Assembly (NCBI GenBank): GCA_900318645.1
Contig: ONLH01000018.1
Span: 73,820 to 137,819 of the forward strand
Reading direction: 5' to 3'
Source of the DNA: an uncultured Prevotellaceae bacterium
GTDB taxonomy: Bacteria; Bacteroidota; Bacteroidia; Bacteroidales; Muribaculaceae
Length of the DNA: 64,000 bases
In this document: in pieces, positions 1 through 9,380 of the stretch
How the letters are laid out: the number at the start of each line of letters is the position of its first letter
How positions within the stretch are numbered: the first letter of the stretch is position 1
Notes under the pieces: generated by a model
What the model was told of the DNA's origin: nothing
Seen by the model: only the letters and a program-made list of their open reading frames with translations
Databases searched by the model: none
Made by a program: the position numbers and the translations under genes

Positions 1-19
1 CTTTGAGGGTAAATCATAC

Positions 20-66
20 TCCTCCGCCCTGACGGGCACCTCCCCTATCTTAGGGGAGGAGTTGAG
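20..66. repeat. REP-like GC-rich palindromic intergenic element
   Basis: Two adjacent inverted repeats, GCCC-tga-GGGC type at about 29-39 and CCTCCCC-tatctta-GGGGAGG at about 41-61, lie in a short GC-rich patch in otherwise AT-rich intergenic DNA. From memory this resembles dispersed palindromic intergenic sequences in gut Bacteroidales. It could also be a terminator of a gene beyond the window edge. A genome-wide copy count would decide. Confidence 0.4.
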
Positions 67-128
67 TATCAGCAACTTATTTTCGTCGAACTCACGTTAA
101 AAAAAACTTAGCGTCTTGGCGGCTTAGC

Positions 129-161
129 GTGAGGTTATCGTGAGATTAGTGTGAGGTAGAG
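129..161 (+). repeat. 11-bp tandem repeat (3 copies) in mutY leader
   Basis: Three degenerate 11-bp units beginning GTGAG (129-139, 140-150, 151-161) run almost to the mutY start codon. They are preceded at about 110-131 by a CTTAGCG-rich stretch that recurs near 35319-35366. This is one of several short-period arrays at gene borders in this window. Confidence 0.6.
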
Positions 162-165
162 AAAT

Positions 166-1194
166 ATGAATGAGGTAGGGTTTACAACGGCGTTGTTGAG
201 GTGGTTTGCGCTGAATGGGCGCGAACTGCCGTGGCGTGGCATCGGTGATGCGTACGGCATCTGGGTGAGCGAGGTGATCCTGCAGCAGACGCGCATCGAC
301 CAGGGCCGCGACTACTGGTATCGCTTTATGGAGCGCTTCCCGACCGTGGAGGCTCTTGCTGGAGCCAGCGAGGACGAGGTGCTGCGCCTGTGGCAGGGAC
401 TGGGCTACTACAGCCGTGCCCGCAATATGCACGCCGCCGCCCGCCAGATCGTTGAGATGGGCGGTTTCCCGCGCACCATCGAGGGCCTGCTGGCTTTAAA
501 AGGGGTAGGGGACTACACTGCCGCTGCTGTCGGCTCGATGGCCTTCGGTCTGCCTGCTGCCGCCGTCGATGGCAACGTCTATCGTGTGCTGGCCCGCCAC
601 TACGGCATCGACGTACCCATCAATACCACCCGCGGCAAACACACCTTTGAGGCCCTCGCCCAGCAGTTGCTGCCCGAGGCTGATGCCGGCACGTTCAACC
701 AGGCACTGATGGACTTTGGCGCCACGTGGTGCACGCCGCGGTCGCCGCGCTGCGAGGACTGCCCCGTTGCATTGACCTGCGAAGCGTTGCGCACGGGCCG
801 CATCGACCAGTTGCCCGTCAAGGAGAAGAAACTCCAGGTAAAGGAGCGCCGTTTATGCTATATCTACGTTCGCCACGAGGGGATGACGGCGCTGCGTCGC
901 CGCCCTGCTGGCGACATCTGGCAGGGCCTGTGGGAGCCGCTGCTGGTCGAGGATGCCCCGTTGCCCGACCTGGGCTGCCCGCTCACGTTGCTGGCCAGCG
1001 GCGTGAAACACGTCCTCACCCACCGCATCCTGCTTGCCGACTTCTACCTCGCCGAGCCGACCGAGCGCCCGGCACTACCGCCCGGATATGTATGGATAAA
1101 AGAACGGGAGATAGGCGATTATGCCCTCCCCCGTTTGGTGGAAAAACTCTTAGAGTCGTTACCTTCAATCAGTCCTCTATTGCAGGCGGATTGA
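166..1194 (+). CDS. mutY: A/G-specific adenine DNA glycosylase MutY
   Basis: Base-excision repair enzyme that removes adenine mispaired with 8-oxoguanine. The helix-hairpin-helix-GPD core is clear: SEVILQQT carries the catalytic Glu at about residue 36, LKGVGDYTAAA (about 111-121) is the HhH, and VDGNV carries the catalytic Asp at about 135. The [4Fe-4S] ligands C189, C196, C199 and C205 keep the C-x6-C-x2-C-x5-C spacing. The C-terminal third is the NUDIX-like lesion-recognition domain. At 342 aa the length is normal. The 3' end overlaps the convergent lipoprotein gene by 26 bp. Confidence 0.96.
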   Translation: MNEVGFTTALLRWFALNGRELPWRGIGDAYGIWVSEVILQQTRIDQGRDYWYRFMERFPTVEALAGASEDEVLRLWQGLGYYSRARNMHAAARQIVEMGGFPRTIEGLLALKGVGDYTAAAVGSMAFGLPAAAVDGNVYRVLARHYGIDVPINTTRGKHTFEALAQQLLPEADAGTFNQALMDFGATWCTPRSPRCEDCPVALTCEALRTGRIDQLPVKEKKLQVKERRLCYIYVRHEGMTALRRRPAGDIWQGLWEPLLVEDAPLPDLGCPLTLLASGVKHVLTHRILLADFYLAEPTERPALPPGYVWIKEREIGDYALPRLVEKLLESLPSISPLLQAD

Positions 1195-1603
1195 TGTTGT
1201 ACTGGTAGACCTTGAGCGTCTCGTTGCTACGGACGATGTCGTTGACCTTGGTGACACGCACGAGCTCAAATAGGCAGGTCAGGTGCTCTTTGCCCCCTGC
1301 GTACAGGCTCTGATAGGTCTCAAATTCCTTGTCACAGGCTGCAACCACAGCCTCGTCATTGCCTTGTGTGTCAGGCTCGGGATAGGCGGCACTGATGGCA
1401 CTTTTCATACGCGTGACCGGGTTGAAATAGCGATCGGTATGACTAGTGGAGCCATCAACAAGAAATTCCTCCTCGATTCTCAGGTAGTAATCGATGACCG
1501 AATTGTCGGGCTCGTCATTCCCGCACGACGAGAGTGTTGCAAAGGCGGCAAAAACCATCAGCGAGAGCATCAGCCCCCGCCAATGTGAAAGCAGTCGTTT
1601 CAT
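1169..1603 (-). CDS. Small lipoprotein, paralogue of the 2046-2519 product
   Basis: Unrecognised 144-aa exported protein. The N-terminus is a type II signal peptide with lipobox LSSC followed by GNDEPDN, predicting an outer-membrane or surface lipoprotein. The segment from TRMKSAISAAYPEP through QGNDEAVVAACD matches VRMKTALKQAYPEP and QGDDAAVIAALD in the protein at 2046-2519, so the two are paralogues of unknown function. It lies 3 bp downstream of the mini-dockerin gene and shares its promoter, so they are co-transcribed. The last codons overlap mutY tail to tail. Confidence 0.8.
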   Translation of the reverse strand: MKRLLSHWRGLMLSLMVFAAFATLSSCGNDEPDNSVIDYYLRIEEEFLVDGSTSHTDRYFNPVTRMKSAISAAYPEPDTQGNDEAVVAACDKEFETYQSLYAGGKEHLTCLFELVRVTKVNDIVRSNETLKVYQYNINPPAIED

Positions 1604-1606
1604 GCG

Positions 1607-1954
1607 TTATTCTTTCTTATTCATTTTCTTGTTGATAGCGTCAGTCACATCGTCGACATTGGGATCGCCATCACTGACAAGCACCTCATTGATAAGGGCT
1701 TTTACGTCGATATCCTTGGCAGGTGCCTTCTGCACATTGTTCTGCTTCAGATTCTGGTCAATCAGGAAAGCAATGTCAGCGACATTGAGGATGCCGTCTT
1801 GGTTGGGATCCATCGTGGGAGCAACGATACCCCTGGTGTTGTGATCCTGAGCCAGCAGTGCGTCGATGCACTGGCGGACAGGGGTTACGTCTTGGGCATT
1901 GGCTGCAACGGCCATGCCAGCGACACAAAACAGTAGTGTAAAGAACTTCTTCAT
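1607..1954 (-). CDS. Small secreted protein with dockerin-like Ca-binding repeat
   Basis: 115-aa protein: a Sec signal peptide ending in ANA/Q, then about 95 residues made almost only of dockerin-type F-hand sequence. DPNQDGILNVADIAFLID is a canonical Ca-binding loop and helix. A second, degenerate half reads DGDPNVDDVTDAINKKM. Other dockerins in this window sit at the C-terminus of large surface proteins, whereas this one is nearly free-standing. It is the first gene of a two-gene unit with the lipoprotein at 1169-1603. Partner and function are unknown. An EF-hand calcium-binding protein unrelated to dockerin is the alternative. Confidence 0.75.
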   Translation of the reverse strand: MKKFFTLLFCVAGMAVAANAQDVTPVRQCIDALLAQDHNTRGIVAPTMDPNQDGILNVADIAFLIDQNLKQNNVQKAPAKDIDVKALINEVLVSDGDPNVDDVTDAINKKMNKKE

Positions 1955-1997
1955 ATTCGTTTCCTTTCTTTTATAGTTGATAATCGATTTGTTGATG

Positions 1998-2028
1998 CAA
2001 AATTAATTTGAATTAGTGGATTCTGCAA
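1998..2028 (-). promoter_or_regulatory. Bacteroidetes promoter for the mini-dockerin/lipoprotein unit
   Basis: Read on the minus strand: TTGC (2028-2025), a 19-bp spacer, then TAATTTTG (2005-1998), matching the TTTG-N19-TAnnTTTG consensus. It lies downstream of the 2046-2519 gene, so the pair 1954-1169 has its own promoter. Confidence 0.65.
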
Positions 2029-2045
2029 AAATAAAGTGTGAAAAA

Positions 2046-2519
2046 TCACCAATCAGGTTGTTCGTAGGTCGGAGGCAAGGCACCAAAGAAGAAAGCCGTC
2101 ATGGGTTTGCTGTTGATCACGATGCCGTCGTCCAATTTGGCGCGATGCAGCTTCACCGTGCAGACTGTGCCTCTTTCCAGATGGCTGTACATGGTCTTGT
2201 ACTTCCTGTATATATTGTCCAGAGCGGCAATGACAGCGGCATCATCGCCTTGGTAGGTGGGCTCGGGGTAAGCTTGCTTCAGTGCCGTTTTCATCCTGAC
2301 AATGGTGTTGGATAATACATCTGCATCAGGGTCGGCCGATGTCCCTTGTTCCTCATCCTGTTCATAGACGCTGAGCCTGACCTGTGAATCAATCGTGAGA
2401 TAATACCCCACGAGCAAGTTGGGCTCATCGCTGCCACATGACGTGGGCACCAGGCTTGTGCCAAAGCACAGCAGCACTAGCAGAATCAATCTGACGATAA
2501 GATGTTTTTTCTTTTCCAT
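2046..2519 (-). CDS. Small lipoprotein, paralogue of the 1169-1603 product
   Basis: Exported lipoprotein of 157 aa. I start at the Met of MEKKKHLIVRLI because a good promoter (-7 box TAACTTTG) lies at 2543-2550, within the upstream-extended frame. The lipobox is VPTSC, followed by GSDEPN, the same motif as GNDEPDN in its paralogue. The conserved core is RMKTALKQAYPEP, QGDDAAVIAALD and a KLxxAKLDDGIV tail. No known domain was recognised. It flanks the mini-dockerin gene with its paralogue on the other side. Confidence 0.8.
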   Translation of the reverse strand: MEKKKHLIVRLILLVLLCFGTSLVPTSCGSDEPNLLVGYYLTIDSQVRLSVYEQDEEQGTSADPDADVLSNTIVRMKTALKQAYPEPTYQGDDAAVIAALDNIYRKYKTMYSHLERGTVCTVKLHRAKLDDGIVINSKPMTAFFFGALPPTYEQPDW

Positions 2520-2542
2520 GAGTGTAGCTTTCCTTTTTGTCG

Positions 2543-2574
2543 CAAAGTTAGCCAAAAAAAATGTAACCTGCAAA
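2543..2574 (-). promoter_or_regulatory. Promoter of lipoprotein gene 2046-2519
   Basis: Minus-strand TTTG (2574-2571), 20-bp spacer, TAACTTTG (2550-2543). It lies 24 bp upstream of the chosen ATG and supports the shorter start. Confidence 0.7.
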
Positions 2575-2674
2575 TTAAATGTCACCTATTTGCTGTTGAG
2601 GCTGTTGAGGGCAGTTTGAAATTTACTTTGTGAGAAAGTAGCGAAAAATAAGGACAACTTATGCCAAAAATGCT

Positions 2675-2682
2675 TAACTTTG
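2675..2682 (+). promoter_or_regulatory. -7 box of nadE promoter
   Basis: TAACTTTG matches TAnnTTTG and lies 33 bp upstream of the nadE start. No convincing TTTG -33 element is seen at the right distance. Confidence 0.5.
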
Positions 2683-2714
2683 CAAGTTAAACCTATTGAA
2701 AAGATATTACTGCT

Positions 2715-4697
2715 ATGGCAAGAACAAAGAAGAATACGGTAACCGACTACGGCCTGATGCGCGTGGCAGCCGTTGTGCCTCAGGTAAATGTGGCCGATGT
2801 CGAGGGCAATCTGACCCATATCATTGAGGGGACTGACCAGGCTGTCAAGGCTGGTGCCCACGTTGTGGTATTGCCCGAGTTGTGTGTTACGGGCTACACC
2901 TGTGCCGACTTGTTCGGGAACGAGCTGCTGCTCGATGCGGCCGAACAGGCACTCGTCTCGCTGTGTGACCACTATAAGGAAACGCCCGTGATGGTCATTG
3001 TCGGGGCTCCGTTGCGCTGTAGCGGACATCTTTTCAACTGCGCGGTGGTCATCAACCACGGCGAGATGTGGGTGGTCCCCAAGACTTATATCCCCAACTA
3101 CAAGGAATTCTACGAGAAGCGCTGGTTCACCACGAGCAATATCACTGCCATCGCCGGCAAGGACAGCATCGTCGTGGGCGGTGAGGAAGTGCCCTTCGGC
3201 ACCCACCAGATATTTGAGGCCGGACGAGCCCGCGTGGCGGTGGAAATCTGCGAGGACCTGTGGGTTCCCGCCCCGCCCAGCAGCATCGCTGCCATCAATG
3301 GTGCCAACGTGATTGTCAACCTGTCGGCCAGCAACGAGCTGATTGGCAAGCATACCTATCTGATGGACCTCATCAAGCATCAGAGTGCCCACTGCATCGC
3401 GGCCTATGTCTATGCCTCGTGCGGCTATGGAGAATCGACGACCGACCTCGTCTTTGGCGGCAATGCCGTTATCGCCGAGAATGGCAAGATGCTCGCCGAG
3501 GGTGAACGTTTCACGACACGTGCCCAGATGTCCATCGCTGATATTGATATTGCCGCCCTCGAGAATGAGCGCCGCATCAACGGCAGTTTTGCCGACAGCA
3601 TGGTACAGTTCGGCACCAGGTTTGACCGCATTCCCATGATTGTGGCAGGACCGCTCGATTACGAGAAAGAGGAACTGCTGCGCCCCGTGCGCCGTCTGCC
3701 CTTCGTGCCTGCCGAGGATGACCGCCTGACCGCCCGTTGTGAGGAAATCATCGCCATCCAGACCGAGGGCCTGATGCGCCGCCTGGACTTCACGGGCATC
3801 AAGACGATTGTCGTCGGTGTCTCGGGAGGTCTGGACTCCACGCTGGCGTTGCTGGTTGCCGTGAGGGCATTTGACCGCATGGGCCGAGACCGCAAGGACA
3901 TTCATGCCATCACGATGCCGGGCTTCGGCACGACCGACCGCACTTACACTAACGCCTGCGAGATGGTCAAGTCGCTGGGCGTGACCTTGCACGAAATCAG
4001 TATCGCCGCCGCTGTGACCCAGCACTTCAAGGACATTGACCATGATCCGAATAACCATGATGTGACCTACGAGAACAGCCAGGCTCGCGAGCGCACCCAG
4101 ATCCTGATGGACTTCTCCAACAAGGTGAACGGCCTTGTCTTGGGCACTGGTGACCTCTCGGAGTTGGCCCTGGGCTGGGCGACCTATAACGGGGACCACA
4201 TGTCGATGTATAACGTCAACGTGAGCATCCCCAAGACGCTGGTTCGCCATCTGGTACGTTGGTTCGCCTCATCACTCAACGACGGCACCAAGAAGGGCAA
4301 GACCATCCGCGCCACCCTGCTCGACGTCCTTGACACGCCCATCAGCCCCGAGTTGACGCCTGCCGCCAAGGACGGCACTATCCTGCAGGTGACCGAGGAT
4401 ATCGTGGGCCCCTACGAGCTGCACGACTTCTTCCTGTTCAATATGCTGCGCTACGGTTTCACGCCCGCCAAACTCTATCTGCTGGCCCGCAAGGCTTTCA
4501 ATGGTGTGTATGACGATGCGACCGTCAAGAAATGGCTCCGCACGTTCACACGACGGTTCTTTGCCCAGCAGTTCAAGCGTTCCTGCCTTCCTGACGGTCC
4601 CAAGGTGGGCAGCGTCTCGTTGTCGCCCCGTGGTGACTGGCGCATGCCCAGCGACGCTTCGTCCAGGCTGTGGCTCGCACAGATTGATGAACTCTGA
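2715..4697 (+). CDS. nadE: Glutamine-dependent NAD+ synthetase
   Basis: Last step of NAD synthesis: it amidates nicotinic acid adenine dinucleotide using glutamine. The N-terminal nitrilase-type glutaminase (about residues 15-290) has its triad visible: E55 in LPELCVTG, K123 in VPKTYIPNYKEF and C179 in VEICEDLW. The C-terminal ammonia-dependent synthetase has the PP-loop SGGLDS at 370-375 and LGTGDLSELALGW downstream. At 660 aa it is typical of bacterial two-domain NadE. It is followed after 45 bp by tamB on the same strand, possibly co-transcribed. Confidence 0.96.
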   Translation: MARTKKNTVTDYGLMRVAAVVPQVNVADVEGNLTHIIEGTDQAVKAGAHVVVLPELCVTGYTCADLFGNELLLDAAEQALVSLCDHYKETPVMVIVGAPLRCSGHLFNCAVVINHGEMWVVPKTYIPNYKEFYEKRWFTTSNITAIAGKDSIVVGGEEVPFGTHQIFEAGRARVAVEICEDLWVPAPPSSIAAINGANVIVNLSASNELIGKHTYLMDLIKHQSAHCIAAYVYASCGYGESTTDLVFGGNAVIAENGKMLAEGERFTTRAQMSIADIDIAALENERRINGSFADSMVQFGTRFDRIPMIVAGPLDYEKEELLRPVRRLPFVPAEDDRLTARCEEIIAIQTEGLMRRLDFTGIKTIVVGVSGGLDSTLALLVAVRAFDRMGRDRKDIHAITMPGFGTTDRTYTNACEMVKSLGVTLHEISIAAAVTQHFKDIDHDPNNHDVTYENSQARERTQILMDFSNKVNGLVLGTGDLSELALGWATYNGDHMSMYNVNVSIPKTLVRHLVRWFASSLNDGTKKGKTIRATLLDVLDTPISPELTPAAKDGTILQVTEDIVGPYELHDFFLFNMLRYGFTPAKLYLLARKAFNGVYDDATVKKWLRTFTRRFFAQQFKRSCLPDGPKVGSVSLSPRGDWRMPSDASSRLWLAQIDEL

Positions 4698-4742
4698 GAG
4701 TTGGCATTGAAATTGCAGGACAGGGAGGAAATCCGTTAGAAC

Positions 4743-7700
4743 ATGAATCTGACAAGAGGAACATACAACGTAGTGCGTAGCGTGGTGGTTACCATGCTCG
4801 TGGTTATCGTGTTTATTGTCGCGCTGGCCGATTTGCTGTTGTTGTTGCCCCCTGTTCAACAACGCTTGTGCAAAGAGGGCGAGAAAGCCCTTAGTGAATT
4901 CCTTCAAACTGACGTCAAGATCGGCTCGGTTTCTATCACCCCGTTCAACCAGTTGGAACTCATGGATGTCCTCGTCCATGACCAGCAGGGCGACTCCTTG
5001 CTCATGGTGGATAAGCTGGGTGCCGGCATCAGCCTGAAGGATTTGCTGGCCAATCGTCGCATCGTTGTCACTTATGGCGAGATTATAGGCTTGAAGGGGC
5101 ATGTGACAAGACCTGACAAGTCCAGTCCCACCAATGTGCAGTTCATCATCGATGCCTTCAAGCCCAAGGACGACAAACCGCCCAAACCCTTTGACGTTCG
5201 GGTCAAGACGGTCGTGGTGAGGCAGTCATCCCTTACCTATGATGTGCTGGACCAACCCAGGAAACCAGGACAATTTGACGTAAATCACCTGGCCGTCAAC
5301 AACCTGCGTGCCGACCTCTCCTTGCCAAGGTTGAAGAACAACGATTTTGACATCCGTGTGAAACGCTTGTCATTTGACGAGGGGAGCGGTTTCTCGCTGA
5401 AGCGTCTCTCTACCGATGTCCATCTGACAGATAATGCCCTGGACGTCAAGGATATCAAGGTGAAATTGCCAAACAGTGACATCAAGCTTGATGATGTGCA
5501 TCTGGAATATACCTCGCTCAAGACCCTGGGCAGTGAGATTGCACAGATGCCCCTGAGGTTGAGTACCGACGGCAGTAAGATTACACTTTCGGACTTTGCG
5601 GCTTTCTCACCGAAGCTCAGCCAGTTCAACGAGCCGATGAACATTGCAGCAACCGTGGTGCGTGACGGCTCACGGATTGAGGTGCCTGTCCTGAATGTGC
5701 GTTCTGATGACAGTGGGTTGGCACTCAGCACCCGAGGCAGTTATCTGTTGCCCACATCAGGCGGTTACAGCTCATTGGATCTGGACCGCATCGACTTGGA
5801 TGCCAATGCTACCACGATCAGCCAGATTCTCGGTATGATTCCCGGCATTTCCAGTCAGGCGCGTGACATCATCTCGCGCTGCGGTGGCATCACGCTGGAC
5901 GGAGAATTGCACAACAGGACCAACCACCTGACTTTTAACGGCAACGTAGGCACTTCGCTGGGACGTGTTGACCTGAACGGAGCCCTGACAAAACAAGGAA
6001 GGGCGTCCCGTTTCACAGGACATGTCAAGACCGATGGATTGGAGATAGGCAACCTGCTTGCCAAGACCGATTTGCTCAACCAGGTGGCAATGGATGCTCA
6101 GGTCGATGCAGTCATCAATGGCGGTGATGTGTCGGGCCACTTGCAGGGCCAGCTGCCGTTTATCGATTTCAAGGGCGTGCGCTATCATGACATCAAGGCC
6201 GATGTTGACAAGCAAGGCAATAGCTTCATGGGCAATCTGTCGATGAATGACCCCAACGGCCGTGTCAACATCGACGGCAAGGCTTTGCTCGATGGCGTTA
6301 ACTCCAATTATGATGTGAATCTCTCGGTTGACGGGTTGGATTTGGCCCGTCTGGGAGCCTATAGCAAGTATCCCAATCACCGTCTCAAAGCCACCGCCAC
6401 CGCTTCGTTCTGGGGCAATTCATTGGACAATGCCACTGGCCATGTCAAGGTGACTGACTTTGCCTTCACAGATCATGACAATGGCTTGAAGTTCAATAGC
6501 TTGGAACTCGATGCCGACAACAACGGCTATGATAAGGTCATCAGCATCGAGAGTGACCACATCGAAGGGTTTATCTCAGGACAATATGACTTCAAGACGA
6601 TAGTCCCCACTATCAAGCACATGCTTGCCAGCACTTTCCCGTTGTATTTTGAGAATTATGCCGACTATACCCACAGCGGTATTCCTAACGATGCTACCTT
6701 TGAATTTACGGTTCATCCCGACGATGAATTGAACCGACTCCTGAAATTGCCGATTTACCCCTTCTTGACTTATACGCTCAAGGGAGGTTTGTCTGAGAGC
6801 GACAACACGTTTGACTTGACCGTTGACGCGCCGTTCTTGAGGCAAGGCAACAAGATCATCACGGGCACACAACTGGTTATCGGTATGGATAGCATCACCA
6901 ATGAGGTGAAGCTGCAGGCCCAATCGGCTTACCCCATCAAGAACGGCAAGAAGATTGATTTGCAGATGCTGGCATCGGGACTCGACAACCGGATAGATGC
7001 CAAACTGCACTGGGCTGTTCAGGGCGACACGACAGCCACCGATGGAAAAAATTTCAACTTCAATGGTGATTTGTTGCTGAGCTCGTTGTTGAATCGTGGA
7101 GACAATGGCAAGATCAAAGCGATGATTGATGTCAAGCCCTCTGAAATGGTGATTGCCGATACCATCTGGAACATTGCCGAGGGTTCCATCAACATCGATA
7201 ACGGTGTGATAACGGTCAATAATATTGAGGGTAGCCACGATCAACAGCTGTTGCGCATCGACGGCAAGGTTTCACATGACCCCGATGATGAGCTGTGCCT
7301 GGAATTGAATGACTTGAATCTGGACTATGTGTTCCAGACCCTGGCGATTGACCATGTTGACTTCGGTGGCCGGGCGACCAGCAAATTTGTTGCCAGCGAC
7401 CTGCTCTCGGGCTCTCCACGCCTGCATAGCCCCAGCCTGTTGATTAAGAAAATATCCTATAATGGCACTGTCATGGGCGACCTTGACATGTCGGTGGACT
7501 ATGACAACGAGACCAAGGGTATCTTGGTCAAGGGAGACATCAACCAGCCCAATGGGCGCCGTAGCACGCTGGACGGTGGCATCTATGTTGCCGACGATTC
7601 ACTATATATTGAGTTTGACACCGATCATGCCAATGTTGGCTTCCTCAAGCCCTATATGGCTGCCTTCACGAGCGACGTGCAGGGCGAAATGTCGGGTAAG

Positions 7701-9380
7701 GCGATTCTATTCGGTAACTTCCACACCATCAACCTCGAGGGTGATATTGTGGCCGATTCCATCCGTTTCTTCTTGGATTATGTGAACTGTTGGTATACGG
7801 CCTCGGACGTGCCCATCCACATCATCCCTGACTACATCGCGTTCAGCGACATCCCCATCCATGACCGCGAGGGCCACGAGGCGAAGTTGGGCGGCTGGCT
7901 CAAGCATGACGCCTTCCATCGTCCCGAGTTCAGCTTTGCCATTACCGATGCCCACAACTTCTTGTGCTATGATACCAATCCTGGCATCAATCCCGTTTGG
8001 TATGGCACAATCTATGGCAATGGCGCATGCTTCGTCGATGGCGGACCAGGCATTGTCAACATCAGGGTTAACATGAACTCGGCTCCACGCAGCAAGTTCA
8101 CCTTTGTCATGAGTGACGATGAACAGGCGGGAGCCTACGACTTCATCACCTTCCGTGACCGCAATGCTGTGCCCCCGCCCGTTGTTAAGGAGGACACCAC
8201 GAGCATCAAGTGGGTGCTCAGCAAGTTGAACCAGTACAAGCCTCATCAGGAAGAACCGGAATCCGAGCCCAGTGCCTATAACATTGACCTGCAGGGCGAC
8301 ATCACCCCCGATGTGGCATTGACTGTCATCATGGACCCCGTCGGTGGCGACCGCATCAAGGCTACGGGCAGTGGTCACATGCGCTTGACCTATAACAATA
8401 ACGGCGAATTGGGGACCTATGGCAAATACACACTGGACAAGGGAACCTATAATTTCACCTTGCAGGATGTGATCCTCAAGGACTTCACCATTCGTGACGG
8501 TAGCAGCATCAGTTTCCAGGGTGACCCCTACGCCGCCGTTCTGGATATTGAAGCCGTATATTCGCTCAATGCCAATATCCGCGACCTTGACGAGTCCTTC
8601 GGTCATGATGACGACTTCAACCGCACCAATGTTCCCGTACACGCCTTGTTGCGTGCAAAGGGCATCATATCGCAACCCGACATCTCGTTTGATCTGGAGT
8701 TCCCGTCGCTGACTACCGAGGCCCATAACAAGGTGAAGAGCATCATCAGCACCGATGAAATGATGAACCGTCAGATTATTTATCTGCTGGCGCTCAATCG
8801 GTTCTATACGCCCGAGTATATGGGAACCTCGGCCAAACAGAACGAGTTCCTCACTTCGGTGGCGTCCTCGACCATTGCCGGCCAGTTGAGCAACATCTTG
8901 GGCAAGATGACCGACAATTTATCCATTGCCCCCAATGTCCGTACCAATAAGGGTGACTTCAGCGATGTTGAGGTGGATGTGGCATTGTCCAGCCAGTTGC
9001 TGAACAACAGGTTGTTGCTGAACGGTAACTTCGGCTATCGTGACAATACTTACCACACAAGCAACACCAACTTCATCGGCGATTTTGACCTGGAGTATCT
9101 GCTCAACAGCAAGGGAACATTCAGGTTGAAGGCCTACAACCATTTTAATGACCAGAATTATTACTTGCGTAATGCCTTGACGACCCAAGGCGTGGGCATT
9201 ATGTGGAAACACGACTTTGATAAGCCGAAGCGCAAGGAAAACGACAGATCGTCCCAACTCAAGACCATTCCTGAAGACAGTATTCCCAAGCGAGAACCGT
9301 CGAATGAGGACAAACACAAAGACAGTGTGCGTCAACCAGTGCCGATTGTCACCCTGCGCCCCTCCCATAGAACAGAATGA
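4743..9380 (+). CDS. tamB: Translocation and assembly module TamB-like protein
   Basis: 1545-aa envelope protein of the AsmA/TamB superfamily. A single N-terminal membrane anchor (about residues 12-38, Val/Ile/Leu-rich) is followed by a very long beta-rich region with repeated D-L-x-G-x-ID patterns, expected to form a hydrophobic groove spanning the periplasm. The C-terminal quarter (from about residue 1150) is the DUF490/TamB domain, with GTYGKYTLDKGTYNFTLQ and a strand-rich end. The family helps move phospholipids or outer-membrane beta-barrel proteins between membranes. It overlaps the next gene by 4 bp (ATGA), implying translational coupling. Confidence 0.9.
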   Translation: MNLTRGTYNVVRSVVVTMLVVIVFIVALADLLLLLPPVQQRLCKEGEKALSEFLQTDVKIGSVSITPFNQLELMDVLVHDQQGDSLLMVDKLGAGISLKDLLANRRIVVTYGEIIGLKGHVTRPDKSSPTNVQFIIDAFKPKDDKPPKPFDVRVKTVVVRQSSLTYDVLDQPRKPGQFDVNHLAVNNLRADLSLPRLKNNDFDIRVKRLSFDEGSGFSLKRLSTDVHLTDNALDVKDIKVKLPNSDIKLDDVHLEYTSLKTLGSEIAQMPLRLSTDGSKITLSDFAAFSPKLSQFNEPMNIAATVVRDGSRIEVPVLNVRSDDSGLALSTRGSYLLPTSGGYSSLDLDRIDLDANATTISQILGMIPGISSQARDIISRCGGITLDGELHNRTNHLTFNGNVGTSLGRVDLNGALTKQGRASRFTGHVKTDGLEIGNLLAKTDLLNQVAMDAQVDAVINGGDVSGHLQGQLPFIDFKGVRYHDIKADVDKQGNSFMGNLSMNDPNGRVNIDGKALLDGVNSNYDVNLSVDGLDLARLGAYSKYPNHRLKATATASFWGNSLDNATGHVKVTDFAFTDHDNGLKFNSLELDADNNGYDKVISIESDHIEGFISGQYDFKTIVPTIKHMLASTFPLYFENYADYTHSGIPNDATFEFTVHPDDELNRLLKLPIYPFLTYTLKGGLSESDNTFDLTVDAPFLRQGNKIITGTQLVIGMDSITNEVKLQAQSAYPIKNGKKIDLQMLASGLDNRIDAKLHWAVQGDTTATDGKNFNFNGDLLLSSLLNRGDNGKIKAMIDVKPSEMVIADTIWNIAEGSINIDNGVITVNNIEGSHDQQLLRIDGKVSHDPDDELCLELNDLNLDYVFQTLAIDHVDFGGRATSKFVASDLLSGSPRLHSPSLLIKKISYNGTVMGDLDMSVDYDNETKGILVKGDINQPNGRRSTLDGGIYVADDSLYIEFDTDHANVGFLKPYMAAFTSDVQGEMSGKAILFGNFHTINLEGDIVADSIRFFLDYVNCWYTASDVPIHIIPDYIAFSDIPIHDREGHEAKLGGWLKHDAFHRPEFSFAITDAHNFLCYDTNPGINPVWYGTIYGNGACFVDGGPGIVNIRVNMNSAPRSKFTFVMSDDEQAGAYDFITFRDRNAVPPPVVKEDTTSIKWVLSKLNQYKPHQEEPESEPSAYNIDLQGDITPDVALTVIMDPVGGDRIKATGSGHMRLTYNNNGELGTYGKYTLDKGTYNFTLQDVILKDFTIRDGSSISFQGDPYAAVLDIEAVYSLNANIRDLDESFGHDDDFNRTNVPVHALLRAKGIISQPDISFDLEFPSLTTEAHNKVKSIISTDEMMNRQIIYLLALNRFYTPEYMGTSAKQNEFLTSVASSTIAGQLSNILGKMTDNLSIAPNVRTNKGDFSDVEVDVALSSQLLNNRLLLNGNFGYRDNTYHTSNTNFIGDFDLEYLLNSKGTFRLKAYNHFNDQNYYLRNALTTQGVGIMWKHDFDKPKRKENDRSSQLKTIPEDSIPKREPSNEDKHKDSVRQPVPIVTLRPSHRTE

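Noticed and set aside
2586..4250. 554-codon open frame on the minus strand
   Set aside because: Lies fully antisense to nadE, whose domains and catalytic residues are complete. The minus-strand translation is His/Asp/Val-rich without any recognisable domain, a typical GC-bias shadow.
7707..8726. 339-codon minus-strand frame inside tamB
   Set aside because: Antisense to an intact TamB-like protein; no promoter, no domain, composition typical of a shadow frame.
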